Below are positions 56,388 through 64,000 of a stretch of DNA of 64,000 bases, in pieces (within the stretch, counting starts at the first letter, position 1; every line of letters starts with the position of its first letter). The DNA is taken from assembly GCF_900636365.1 (NCBI RefSeq), contig NZ_LR134266.1:1067501-1131500 (forward strand), read 5' to 3'. The DNA is from Streptococcus viridans (GTDB taxonomy: Bacteria > Bacillota > Bacilli > Lactobacillales > Streptococcaceae). Under the pieces are notes generated by a model. That model did no database searches, was not told where the DNA came from, and saw nothing but the letters and a program-made list of their open reading frames with translations. Both the position numbers and the translations under genes were made by a program.

Positions 56388-57059
56388 TCAAGATCTGCTC
56401 TGATCTAAGCGATTTAAGAATTCCATAGTCGGGCTGTCCTGGTAAAGTTCTTTGAGAGGAATCTTATAATAGGCAGAGATTTCGTCCGAAGTCACACCGT
56501 AACGAATCAGGAGATTATAAATACGATTTAAATCATGACGTAATTCCTCCGTGATGAGGACATTATCTCTTGTTTCTTTTGTTTTCCAAGAATAAGATGG
56601 CAGAACTTCTTTGGTTTCTATTAAGATAGTTTGTAATAAGGTTCCCCCATGACTATTCTTCTGAGAGATATCTGCCCCAAGTTCCAACATTTTCTCGAAA
56701 ACCTTGAAAGAGTGGTCCGCCTTTTCCTTAGACGAATACATTTCATATTGGCCATTCCAACGTTTGATCATGCGCCTGCAGTCAAATACAGCTCGTCCAC
56801 CGGCTGTTTGGATGACCGGTTGACAAAATGGATTCAGCTCTGTCGGCTCTTCAATAAAGTTAAGATTTGCCCCTCTATCAATGAGTAAGTCTGCAATATC
56901 TAGATGTCCCGATTTGATAGCGACTTGAAGAAGGGATTGCCCTTGATCTCTTTTGGGTTTGTCACCCGAAACAGCATTGACTTCTTCTGGCTTTTTATCC
57001 AATATCTGACGGACGGCCTCTAGATCTCCTCTTCGCAACAACTGAAAAGTTTTTTGCAT
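56388..57059 (-). CDS. ankyrin-repeat protein
   Basis: 223 residues from ATG at 57059, with GGGGGAAAG upstream. Ankyrin repeats are visible as GQSLLQVAIKSGHLDIADLLIDRGANLNFIE (about 42-72, read in two halves) and MLELGADISQKNSHGGTLLQTIL near 125. There is no signal peptide. It is probably a cytosolic protein-interaction module, and the partner is unknown. Confidence 0.85.
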   Translation of the reverse strand: MQKTFQLLRRGDLEAVRQILDKKPEEVNAVSGDKPKRDQGQSLLQVAIKSGHLDIADLLIDRGANLNFIEEPTELNPFCQPVIQTAGGRAVFDCRRMIKRWNGQYEMYSSKEKADHSFKVFEKMLELGADISQKNSHGGTLLQTILIETKEVLPSYSWKTKETRDNVLITEELRHDLNRIYNLLIRYGVTSDEISAYYKIPLKELYQDSPTMEFLNRLDQSRS

Positions 57060-57204
57060 GGTCTTTCCCCCTTGAATCATAGATAATCGTAACTCTGATT
57101 TCTTCGTTAAACTAATTATATCATTTTACAGACTTCTCTATGAAGTCCTAAATGATGGAACGTGTAAATAGCCAAACAGTTTTTTGTCACCTGATAAAAA
57201 GAAA

Positions 57205-57231
57205 ACCTCCCACCGAAATTAGATGAGAGGT
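57205..57231 (-). terminator. terminator after the CbrC-like gene
   Basis: ACCTCTCA and TGGGAGGT arms (one G-U), then TTTTCTTTTT on the minus strand, about 115 nt past the stop. Confidence 0.7.
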
Positions 57232-57346
57232 GCAACTCTATTTCTATGATTTTCGTATAGCCACTAGCCAAGAGGATACTAGGATTTCTAAAATAACTTG
57301 CTCATTTTTCCTCCGTAACAGGATGATAAATCAGATAGATCACACC

Positions 57347-58216
57347 CTAATCCGCATCAACCCACAGATGGTATTGTTCACAATGGAGACATCGAAAGAG
57401 ATAGCCACACATGGAACCATCCTTGACTAAGTATTCAGCCACATCCTGAAATTCATTACGTGACTCGTATTCTGCTAAGACTTGCTCAGCAATGCCCATC
57501 TCTTCCAGTTCATGAGTGCCAACTGTCCCCAGATAGGCACAGTAGTCTTGACAACAGGAGAGCCAATATTCTCCTTGCCAACTACTATAGCCAGGAGTTT
57601 GACAGAAGAGAATCTGGGCTTTTTCCTTATCCATGACCCCTTGCCAATCAGCATCTTGGATAAACTCTGCTTCAAACTTTTGGGCTGCACGACCAGTAGA
57701 GATACAAGTCGGACAGAGATGGCTTAGCTCCTCCACACAATAGGGTCTCAAAGCATAATAGATAGTGTTTTCTTCCCCACACGAAGGACAGGTCTTGGGC
57801 TCCCCTTCCTTAAAGGCACCAGTCGCTAGTGGATCCGAATGATAGCGGAAGGTTGGCAAGTCTCTGACCTTCTCCTTATGAGCCTCTTTTTCTTTTTCAG
57901 TCAAGGGACGCGGGAGCGCAAAGCGATCGCCATGACTGAGACTCATCTTTTCTAAGATAAAGAATTTCTTAACTTGCTTGCGATCAGACTTGTCTACTAG
58001 CTCTGAGAAGATAGCAAAGGCACTGGCATACAAGCCCAACTCCTGATACACATCCACCAAGACCTGCTTAGCTTCTGGAGTTTCCAGTAAGGCCAGCCGA
58101 TCCGCAAATTCATAGAAAGCCAGCACGCTGGATGAATCCTTATCTTGTTCTTGGAACTGCTTTTTAAGATGGATATATTCTTTCATCGAATCGTTCATAG
58201 GACTACTCGCTTTCAT
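57347..58216 (-). CDS. CbrC-family protein (UPF0167-like)
   Basis: 289 residues. The N-terminal helical part (about 1-95) precedes the CbrC core. This contains LPTFRYHSDPLATGAF near residue 123, CPSCGEEN and CPTC zinc-site cysteines, WLSCCQDYCAYLG near 218 and MCGYLFRCLHC near the C-terminus. E. coli CbrC is linked to colicin E2 tolerance by genetics only. No start has a strong ribosome-binding site; ATGs at residues 7 and 11 are alternatives. Confidence 0.82.
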   Translation of the reverse strand: MKASSPMNDSMKEYIHLKKQFQEQDKDSSSVLAFYEFADRLALLETPEAKQVLVDVYQELGLYASAFAIFSELVDKSDRKQVKKFFILEKMSLSHGDRFALPRPLTEKEKEAHKEKVRDLPTFRYHSDPLATGAFKEGEPKTCPSCGEENTIYYALRPYCVEELSHLCPTCISTGRAAQKFEAEFIQDADWQGVMDKEKAQILFCQTPGYSSWQGEYWLSCCQDYCAYLGTVGTHELEEMGIAEQVLAEYESRNEFQDVAEYLVKDGSMCGYLFRCLHCEQYHLWVDAD

Positions 58217-58264
58217 TTTTAAAGGAATCAGATCGTAAATTCTATTTTTACAGATGATTGTATT

Positions 58265-58654
58265 CTAACGTGGATCATGTACTTTAAACCCATACCTGCC
58301 AGCATTTCGCTTGAGTTTCGCAACTAGCTCTTCATTCCGCTTGCTTTTCCCAAAAAAGAAGGGAATAGTCTTACCAGTTCTAAGTTCAATATAGAAAGCA
58401 TAGCGACTCCCACCACCAGATCTACCTCTGAGGGGAAAGTAGGTAATTTGCTTGATCTCTTTCAGTGGGATGCTACGACGACTGAAACACAAAGGCACAT
58501 GAATGTAGAAGATGCCACGGTTAATATGGAAGGGAGCAAAGAAAGGACCGCCACTACGTCGGCTAGCCAACCAGCGACGAACGAATAACGTAATGCTGAA
58601 GAAGCCAATAAATCCAACACTTAATAATACTGGTCCTGATTCTAAACTCTCCAT
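58265..58654 (-). CDS. small membrane protein of unknown function
   Basis: 129 residues from ATG at 58654, with GGGAG 7 nt upstream. One or two hydrophobic segments (PVLLSVGFIGFFSITLFV near residue 8) precede a basic domain with LKEIKQITYFPLRGRSGGG and FYIELRTGKTIPFFFGKSKRN. This resembles a bacterial PH-like β-domain, without confirmation. It is probably co-transcribed with the 63-residue gene upstream. Confidence 0.65.
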   Translation of the reverse strand: MESLESGPVLLSVGFIGFFSITLFVRRWLASRRSGGPFFAPFHINRGIFYIHVPLCFSRRSIPLKEIKQITYFPLRGRSGGGSRYAFYIELRTGKTIPFFFGKSKRNEELVAKLKRNAGRYGFKVHDPR

Positions 58655-58707
58655 TCCATTTCTCCCACCATAAATTCTAAATACACAGTACAATTGTTGA
58701 CTCGGCC

Positions 58708-58899
58708 TTAATCAGTATGCTTTTTAGTCTTTGTTAATAAGATGATGACACCCACTAAGATTAGAACTCCAATTATAAAAACAGCAAGCTCTAATTCCTT
58801 AAATCCTTCAATATAGGGTAGGATATACATACTTGATTCTACTAATAGAAAACCGATAAGAATAAGGGCTAGAGCAAAGTAGCTCCGTTTTTTATTCAT
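58708..58899 (-). CDS. 63-residue two-helix membrane protein
   Basis: AAGGAGG lies 5 nt before ATG at 58899. Two helices (about 7-28 and 37-57) are separated by EGFKEL, with a short basic tail. The family is not recognised. It sits between the lipoprotein gene and the next small membrane-protein gene on the same strand, 54 and 53 bp away, so it probably belongs to one operon. Confidence 0.7.
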   Translation of the reverse strand: MNKKRSYFALALILIGFLLVESSMYILPYIEGFKELELAVFIIGVLILVGVIILLTKTKKHTD

Positions 58900-58953
58900 C
58901 TTTACCTCCTTTCCTTAGCTGGAGCTCCCATCAAACTTAACTAGCTGGAAATT

Positions 58954-59841
58954 CTATTTGGTTTCAACCCATTTTTCATTGTCCATGATAAAGGGCTTAG
59001 CTAGACCTTCACCGGTGTAATCTTGGTATTTGGTCTCCAAGTATTTGTAGACATCTTCCTTGGTCGCAAACTTGATCGCTTGATAAGGCTCTTCAAAGGT
59101 CAGCTTTTCGACAAAGAGGTAGCCGTCCTTGGCAGGAACTAAGACACCGACGTGCCCGACAAATAGGGTATTGCCATCTAGGTTATCATGAACGATGACA
59201 GAAAGCATGCGCGCATTTTCATTGAACTTGAAATTGGCAAAATACTCTTCCATCTTCTTAGCATGGACCTTGACATCCGTTGTCGCCTCTGTCGGAACCC
59301 GTGAATACAGAATGTTAAAGGCCTCCTTGTCTGCCTCATCAAAGACTTTCCCTTTCTCAATAGCATCATTGTCCACGAACAAGAGTTCACTGTCCGCCTT
59401 TTGCTTAGGGATCTCGATGCGGTTCTTCAACAAGGTATAACTATTGATCCGGCAGTTGGTCCCGACGAAATCTCCCTTTTTCTTGGTCCACAAGTCACTA
59501 ATCTTCTCCACATCGTATTCCGTCTTTTTGAAGGTGCTAAAGTCGCCCGTCAAGCCAACAGATCCAACGATATTATCATAGTCCGTTACTAGACCCAAAA
59601 ACTTGTCTACACTCTCCTGATCCAAATAAGCAGATAAGAGAGCACGCACTTCTTCGACACTAGCCTTGCTATTGAGGTTGCTGTAAGTTCCCTTGTAGTG
59701 CTCCTTGTCTGAACTGGCCTTTTGGACAGTGGAGCTTTCCTGCTTTTCCTTGGATTGCTTTTGGTTGGTCCCACAAGCCGTTAAAGCAAAGATAGCCAAG
59801 GCACAGCTAGTAAGGAGCATGATTTTTTTAGATGGTTTCAT
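58954..59841 (-). CDS. lipoprotein of unknown function
   Basis: 295 residues. Lipobox LTAC with Cys near residue 22, then a Lys/Gln/Ser-rich linker to about 50. The soluble domain contains VRALLSAYLDQESVDKFLG, YDNIVGSVGLTGDFSTFKKT and GHVGVLVPAKDGYLFVEKL. The family resembles DUF4300-type lipoproteins, a tentative assignment. It has a clear promoter and is probably first gene of the small-membrane-protein operon. Confidence 0.8.
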   Translation of the reverse strand: MKPSKKIMLLTSCALAIFALTACGTNQKQSKEKQESSTVQKASSDKEHYKGTYSNLNSKASVEEVRALLSAYLDQESVDKFLGLVTDYDNIVGSVGLTGDFSTFKKTEYDVEKISDLWTKKKGDFVGTNCRINSYTLLKNRIEIPKQKADSELLFVDNDAIEKGKVFDEADKEAFNILYSRVPTEATTDVKVHAKKMEEYFANFKFNENARMLSVIVHDNLDGNTLFVGHVGVLVPAKDGYLFVEKLTFEEPYQAIKFATKEDVYKYLETKYQDYTGEGLAKPFIMDNEKWVETK

Positions 59842-59940
59842 AAACTGGTTCCTTTTCTATATACTAAGATGTTTTGTAACATTGAATAGCGTTTTATAAT
59901 ATGATTCTTTTCTTTTTCTTATCGAATCTCCTTCTCCTAT

Positions 59941-59969
59941 ATTATAGTTTAAAACGGACTTAGCTCCAA
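59941..59969 (-). promoter_or_regulatory. promoter of the lipoprotein operon
   Basis: TTGGAG (59964-59969), a 17-nt spacer and TATAAT (59941-59946), about 95 nt before the ATG at 59841. Confidence 0.7.
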
Positions 59970-60010
59970 CTATTTTTCACGAAATGAGGAAACTTTATAG
60001 GTAGCAAAAA

Positions 60011-60036
60011 AAGAGCTGGCAGACTATCCAGCTCTT
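60011..60036 (-). terminator. terminator after the first Ltp-like unit
   Basis: AAGAGCTGG and CCAGCTCTT arms, then TTTTTTTG on the minus strand. Confidence 0.85.
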
Positions 60037-60043
60037 CAATATG

Positions 60044-60204
60044 TTACATTGGACTTGTTTTGTATTCATCCCTGTTCAACTAGCGATTATTGGTAGAAAA
60101 CGTGTTTTGATCATCATTATGCCTCTTTTCATCATTTTCTATCCTAGCTATTTTATATTCATCAGCCTCTTTTAAGTTCTTCAAATCAAAATTAAAATTA
60201 TTGT
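60044..60204 (-). pseudogene. decayed remnant, homologous to the fragment at 61576-61860
   Basis: Downstream of the first Ltp-like gene, one frame reads LKNLKEADEYKIARIENDEKRH, then hits a TAG and resumes as DEYKTSPM before a TAA. The same stretch downstream of the second Ltp-like gene reads KIAAVESYEKWHNEHKD and DDFKTSPM. The two are clearly related, and this copy is broken by stops and truncated. Confidence 0.65.
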
Positions 60205-60897
60205 TTAATTCAACCAATCTACTTGAGCATGTTCTATTGCGTACTCAGCTTCTTCTTGAGTAAATTTTCTTTTTATGACAAGTAATTCTAATAACTCCTC
60301 TTTTGACATGTTTCCAGGGTTTGCAATAGCTTCCACTTTTTTCACAGCTTCCTCCTTCCAATCGAAATTAACTTGTTCTATAGCATAGTCAGCCTCTTCT
60401 TGAGTAAACAGTTCAACATTTATAAGTTGCCAAACTAACATTTCTTTTGAAAAATGAAACATTTGAAGTGATTTTGCTTTTAAAACAGCTTGCTCTTTCC
60501 AGTCTATATTAAGTTTATTCATAGCGTACTGGCAAGCATCCTCTGAATACCACCTTGTTAGATCTTGTTCAATTTTCTGTTTCGATAAATGAGAATTTTC
60601 TGACAAAAAGAGAGCTTTTACATATGCATCTGTAGATTTATTTGAATTTTTATAATCATAATACTTCGTACTAGAACTTGAAGTCTTACTAGAACTTGAA
60701 GAAGAGTATTTTTTATAATCATAATACTTCGTACTAGAATTTGAAGAAGAGTATTCTTGTACAGGATAAGTTACCTTTGATCCTGAATGTGAATTTTGCC
60801 ATTCATTATAACTTCTTTGATAACTATATACCATAAAAACTATCCATATTACCATCATTCCAACCATCGCAAAAATAACTGTAAAAAATTTTCTCAT
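60205..60897 (-). CDS. membrane-anchored Ltp-like protein 1
   Basis: 230 residues from ATG at 60897, with AAAGG 8 nt upstream. One N-terminal helix is followed by a Ser/Tyr/Lys linker with two copies of SSTKYYDYK. Three repeats of the Ltp-type module then follow (LSKQKIEQDLTR ... YAMNKLNIDW, FSKEMLVWQLINVELFTQEEADYAIEQVNFDW and MSKEELLELLVIKRKFTQEEAEYAIEHAQ, in short blocks). The Ltp family (PF07553) includes the phage TP-J34 lipoprotein that blocks DNA injection. Here there is a helix rather than a lipobox and no phage genes nearby. It is paralogous to 61899-62579. Confidence 0.78.
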   Translation of the reverse strand: MRKFFTVIFAMVGMMVIWIVFMVYSYQRSYNEWQNSHSGSKVTYPVQEYSSSNSSTKYYDYKKYSSSSSSKTSSSSTKYYDYKNSNKSTDAYVKALFLSENSHLSKQKIEQDLTRWYSEDACQYAMNKLNIDWKEQAVLKAKSLQMFHFSKEMLVWQLINVELFTQEEADYAIEQVNFDWKEEAVKKVEAIANPGNMSKEELLELLVIKRKFTQEEAEYAIEHAQVDWLN

Positions 60898-61031
60898 AAT
60901 GACTACCTTTACTTGTTTTTCTCCAATGGAATCTTTCATCTCTATGAAACTGCTTTCATTAGTATTATATCATGAAATATTGTTCATTTTTATTTACTAG
61001 TGTAAAAGTCTTCATACTAGTTAATAAAAAA

Positions 61032-61061
61032 AGCGACTGCAATATTTCAACTGCAATCACT
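61032..61061 (-). terminator. terminator after the 103-residue protein gene
   Basis: AGTGATTGCAGT pairs with ATTGCAGTCGCT through several G-U pairs around a short loop, then TTTTTTTA on the minus strand. Confidence 0.65.
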
Positions 61062-61104
61062 CGTTCAATTGTGTGATAAAAAAATAACAAAGTATTATAT
61101 AAGA

Positions 61105-61416
61105 TTATTTAATCTTGTGTTTGTTCATCTTTTCTTCAAAGACTTCTGTCATGATGACACGCAATTCTTCCCGTTCTTTTTCAGGAAGGTCTCCTTGGCG
61201 CTTGGCCACGGCATAGAGTTCAGGATAGCGCATAGCCACACGTTCGATGGTCTTTGTTGTCGCATGTCCTCTAACAAAGAAAGGAATTCGCTTGATCCAT
61301 TCTTGCGGGACAAGAGCGAGCAACTTCTTCGCCGCTTCTTTATCAGAAATCTCAGCTGTACTCAAACCTTGGTTGATTTGTTCTTGTTCTTTTTCTGTAA
61401 AATCTTTTAATTCCAT
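61105..61416 (-). CDS. 103-residue helical protein of unknown function
   Basis: ATG at 61416 lies 6 nt after AAGGAG; the ATG at 61422 is too close to that site. The protein is charged and helical (ELKDFTEKEQEQINQGL, LVPQEWIKRIPFFVRGHATTK, EREELRVIMTEVFEEKMNKH). There is no signal or membrane segment. It lies between the two Ltp-like units. No family is recognised. Confidence 0.7.
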   Translation of the reverse strand: MELKDFTEKEQEQINQGLSTAEISDKEAAKKLLALVPQEWIKRIPFFVRGHATTKTIERVAMRYPELYAVAKRQGDLPEKEREELRVIMTEVFEEKMNKHKIK

Positions 61417-61502
61417 ATCCATCTCCTTATTCTACTAATTTCTTTACCTAAGGACAAATTATACACCTATGTGGGAGAAAGCACAACTAAAGGAACTGAA
61501 AA

Positions 61503-61534
61503 ATAGAGCAAGGGCAAGTCAGCCCTCACTCTAT
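61503..61534 (-). terminator. terminator after the second Ltp-like unit
   Basis: ATAGAGTGAGGGC and GCCCTTGCTCTAT arms (one G-U), then TTTTTC on the minus strand. Confidence 0.75.
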
Positions 61535-61575
61535 CTTTTAGTCGTTAAATCATATGAAGTATATTGATTTTCGAT

Positions 61576-61860
61576 TTAGTGTGGAGCATCTCCCTTTTGC
61601 TTTAAGTAATAGTCACTTGCCTCTGTTAGTTTTTTATAATAATGATCGTAACTCTTACTAAATTGTCTAATCAGGGGAATAGCTACTTCATAGTAGTGAT
61701 GATCGATCAAAAATATTTTCAGTTGATCTTGTATATTTTTCATTGGACTTGTTTTGAAATCATCACTGTTCAAATAGCGATCATAAATAGAAATTGTATC
61801 CTTATGCTCATTATGCCACTTTTCATAACTTTCTACTGCAGCTATCTTAGCTTCATTAAC
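61576..61860 (-). pseudogene. 5'-truncated ORF downstream of the second Ltp-like gene
   Basis: The frame is open for 94 codons from just after a TAG (61861-61863), but has no ATG at its head. Possible internal starts are TTG at 61773 or ATG at 61743. The product is charged and helical (KIAAVESYEKWHNEHKD, FLIDHHYYEVAIPLIRQF, SYDHYYKKLTEASDYYLKQ). Its 5' part matches the remnant at 60044-60204. The lack of a start and ribosome-binding site suggests decay, though a shorter translated form from TTG cannot be excluded. Confidence 0.6.
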
Positions 61861-61898
61861 CTATTTTAAGGTCTTTAAATAAATACTAGAACTATTGT

Positions 61899-62579
61899 CT
61901 AATCCAACAAATCTATTTTTGCATGTTCTATAGCATACTCAGCTTCTTCTTGAGTGAATTTTTTATTCTCAACAAGTATTTCTAATAACTTTTCTTTTGA
62001 AATCTTGCCACTGTTTACATAAGATTCCGCTTCTTTCACAGCATTCTCCTTCCAATCGAAATTTACTTGTTCTACAGCATAGTCAGCCTCTTTTTGAGTA
62101 AATAGTGCAACATTTATCAGTTGCTCAACTAACTTTTCTTTTGAATAACGATACTTTTGAAGTGATTTTGCTGCTAAAACAGCCTGCTCTTTCCAGTCTA
62201 TATTAAGCTTATATACAGCGTACTGGTTAGCGCCTTCAGAATAATTATAAATCTTTATTTTATTTTTGATAGCCTGCATCGAAATAGGAGAATCCGCTGA
62301 CAGATTTTTAGCTGTTTCATATGCCCTTTTAAATTCTTTTTCTACTAAAGTTGGAGAAAAAAGTTTTTTAACAAGCAAATTAAATAATAATTCGAAATTA
62401 TCATTATATTCATCAAATGGATTAGAGTATTTTTCTACAGGATAAGTTTCTTTTGTCCATGAATAACTCGAATGATTATGAGCATTCTCATAAGCTTTAA
62501 TATAACTATTATACATAATAGCGAACATTCCTATCAACGATACAAAAATCGCAAAAATAAATATCAAAAATTTTTTCAT
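61899..62579 (-). CDS. membrane-anchored Ltp-like protein 2
   Basis: 226 residues from ATG at 62579 (62582 is equally possible), with AAAGG upstream. An N-terminal helix (FLIFIFAIFVSLIGMFAIM) and a linker containing WTKETYPVEKYS precede Ltp-type repeats near residues 100-226 (YAVYKLNIDWKEQAVLAAKSL, FTQKEADYAVEQVNFDW and FTQEEAEYAIEHAKIDLLD). It matches 60205-60897 over the last 130 residues, while the linkers differ. It is probably anchored outside the membrane. A superinfection-exclusion-like role is only a family-based guess. Confidence 0.78.
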   Translation of the reverse strand: MKKFLIFIFAIFVSLIGMFAIMYNSYIKAYENAHNHSSYSWTKETYPVEKYSNPFDEYNDNFELLFNLLVKKLFSPTLVEKEFKRAYETAKNLSADSPISMQAIKNKIKIYNYSEGANQYAVYKLNIDWKEQAVLAAKSLQKYRYSKEKLVEQLINVALFTQKEADYAVEQVNFDWKENAVKEAESYVNSGKISKEKLLEILVENKKFTQEEAEYAIEHAKIDLLD

Positions 62580-62726
62580 CATGAATACCTTTACTTGTTT
62601 TTAGTCAATTTAATTTGTTATTTTGTTCTTAATAAAGCAATATTGTAAACTCAACAGTCTCATTCATACAGATACTTCCTAACTATGTGTATTTTTTCTT
62701 TTAGGACAGAATAGACAATCTGTTTC

Positions 62727-63245
62727 CTAGTCACCTTTTAATTGCACTTGCGTATGGGCTATCAGGTCTCCAAGATGCCTCTTATCTCTCCGAAACATCG
62801 TCATTGCTAGTAAGGAAACTGCTAGTAAAGTCGCCGAAATAGAAAGGATAATGGATAATCCATCAAAATTACTATAGAAGCCATGAATGGTGCCCATATG
62901 ACCGAGTTGCCAAGGTAAAAATTTAATGGTATTTCTGATCAAGCTAGCTTGCACTGTTTTTTTCTGGTAGACCAGTTCAAGTCCTGCTTTTACCTTCCCA
63001 AAACTGCCATCATTTTTATAATCCAAGAATGTGAACAGGAGCGTGATTGGCAAAACAGAGGTAAAAAATACAAGCCACTGCGACTGAATTTCTGTAAACT
63101 CTGGGACACCATTAAAAAAAATGATGTAAATAAGCATCGAAACAATAAACAGAAGAGCTAAATAAGCTAGAATGAAAAGATAATCGAATAGAAATTCTAT
63201 CATTCTTTTTTTAACCGAAATAGGATTGATTGCTAACATCTTCAT
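62727..63245 (-). CDS. RDD-family membrane protein
   Basis: 172 residues from ATG at 63245, with AGGAGGA 7 nt upstream. The RDD domain is visible as VKKRMIEFLFDYLFILAYLAL near the start (Arg and Asp, with the first position varied). DGSFGKVKAGLELVYQ is near residue 80 and RRDKRHLGDLIAHTQVQ at the end, with four or five helices. Members may act in ion transport, but function is unproven. It is upstream of the Ltp-like unit on the same strand. Confidence 0.85.
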   Translation of the reverse strand: MKMLAINPISVKKRMIEFLFDYLFILAYLALLFIVSMLIYIIFFNGVPEFTEIQSQWLVFFTSVLPITLLFTFLDYKNDGSFGKVKAGLELVYQKKTVQASLIRNTIKFLPWQLGHMGTIHGFYSNFDGLSIILSISATLLAVSLLAMTMFRRDKRHLGDLIAHTQVQLKGD

Positions 63246-63309
63246 CGCCGGCTCCTCCTTTCTCATCTCCCATTATAATATAAGGGCACGAATAAAGAAA
63301 CAATTTATA

Positions 63310-63488
63310 TAAAGAGGCTGGGACAAAAGTCCTAGCCTCTCAATTGTCTTTGGATTGTCGAGTAAGACGCAGTGGTTGAGTGGGCTCTACTACGCTGATT
63401 TCATCAGCTTTTATAACCCTACTCAACTGTGCGGAGGTGGGACGACGAAATCGAATTCTAACCAATTACCGATTTCTGTCCCACTCTC
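63310..63488 (+). repeat. three-hairpin intergenic repeat, copy F
   Basis: Copy between the RDD gene and the GH13 gene, ending 7 nt from the GH13 stop codon. It has one base change in the right arm (AACCAATT for AACGAATT). Confidence 0.9.
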
Positions 63489-63495
63489 TTTCTTA

Positions 63496-64000
63496 CTAAT
63501 TTTCTCTATAAATAACAAAGCCATTTGGCTGAATGATCAAGCGATCATGGGAAATGCTTCCAAGACTCATCAGATCTGCCTGTCCTCTTTCTAAGACAAC
63601 GTCTTTCTTCGACTGGTTAAAGTAGGCTTTGAGCATGTCACCTTCATGCTGCCATTCTACTGCTACTACATCTGGCTCTACTTCTTCCAGACTCACTTTA
63701 CCATGCTGGATCAAGCCCGCTACTTCTTTTCGGAGCTGGATCAAGTCCTTCATAAAGTTCAGCATATCGTTGTCCGCAGACACGCGCTCCCATGGCATGA
63801 CACGGCGGCAATCAGGGTCTGGACCACCGATGAGGGCTAGCTCCGTTCCATAATAAATACAGGGCGTACCTCGTTGCAGATAGAGGAATGACAGAGCAGA
63901 CTTGACAGACTGAAGATTGCCTTTGGCCGTCGTCAAAATGCGCTCTGTATCATGCGAGTCTAAGAGGTTAAACATAACCTCAGAAATCTGCTGCCTGTAG
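63496..64000 (-). CDS. GH13 α-glycosidase (neopullulanase/cyclomaltodextrinase type), 5' part beyond window
   Basis: The frame continues past an internal ATG at 63975 to the window edge, reading YRQQISEV before it. MFNLLDSHDTERIL is GH13 conserved region IV with the transition-state His-Asp pair, followed by LYLQRGTPCIYYGTELALIGGPDPDCRRVMPW. This is typical of maltogenic amylase/neopullulanase enzymes that degrade maltodextrins. A short C-terminal β-domain closes the protein. The catalytic nucleophile and acid lie outside the window. Confidence 0.88.
   Translation of the reverse strand, partial: YRQQISEVMFNLLDSHDTERILTTAKGNLQSVKSALSFLYLQRGTPCIYYGTELALIGGPDPDCRRVMPWERVSADNDMLNFMKDLIQLRKEVAGLIQHGKVSLEEVEPDVVAVEWQHEGDMLKAYFNQSKKDVVLERGQADLMSLGSISHDRLIIQPNGFVIYREN

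Noticed and set aside
57240-57330. Strong ribosome-binding site followed by a 5-codon frame downstream of the CbrC-like gene
   Set aside because: GGAGGAAAA precedes ATGAGCAAG, but the frame stops at once. A +2 frame is open for about 25 codons, possibly a remnant, but it is too short to support.

Overview
The window is a chromosomal segment of a low-GC Gram-positive coccus, almost certainly a Streptococcus of the mitis/sanguinis group (S. parasanguinis or S. australis type). The basis is gene content and order: rpsP-khpA and rimM-trmD, pyrR-pyrB-carA-carB with a PyrR attenuator, asnS near an aspartate-type aminotransferase, glpK-glpO-glpF beside an Mga-like regulator, the fused GlnP/GlnQ transporter, and streptococcal-style secreted proteins. 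The species is an inference. I see no rRNA, tRNA, CRISPR array, transposase or phage module.

Layout. 1-3.8 kb: two secreted surface proteins on the minus strand, the first (Tyr/Asn- then Pro-rich) cut by the window edge. 3.9-12.3 kb: translation and tRNA genes (trmD, rimM, khpA, rpsP), two unknown membrane proteins, a YjjG nucleotidase, a Cys-cluster protein, two paralogous lipoproteins and lepA. 12.4-15.3 kb, plus strand: a LexA/CI-type regulator, a Cof phosphatase and pepT. 15.3-19.9 kb: a pyrimidine operon in which pyrR and pyrB look intact, but the carA product lacks the nucleophilic Cys and the carB product is a half-length protein with substituted active-site residues. 20-27.5 kb: small housekeeping enzymes, uvrB and membrane proteins. 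27.6-32.3 kb: glnPQ behind a possible attenuator, a compact structured element, and an MFS transporter. 32.4-41.5 kb: a heterodimeric ABC exporter, an MFS transporter, asnS, a secreted repeat protein and an aminotransferase. 41.8-50.1 kb: MarR and MocR-type regulators, yaaA, DUF1836 and hemolysin III genes, a lipoprotein, YjbR, cutC, YpmS, an acetoin/diacetyl reductase and an untracked 35-residue membrane peptide. 50.4-56.3 kb: the glycerol genes. 56.4-64 kb: an accessory stretch of small, lipoprotein and membrane genes, including a duplicated Ltp-like unit, ending in a GH13 glycosidase cut by the window edge.

Three things stand out. First, an intact-frame but apparently catalytically dead carbamoyl-phosphate synthetase pair sits behind a normal-looking pyrB. 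Second, a ~180-bp, three-hairpin repeat occurs six times, each copy 5-10 bp past the stop codon of a minus-strand gene and in either orientation. Third, a 137-nt multi-hairpin element at about 30.9 kb, with mutually exclusive pairings, lies between two near-copies of a terminator. No computation was run; all family names come from recognising motifs in the translations.
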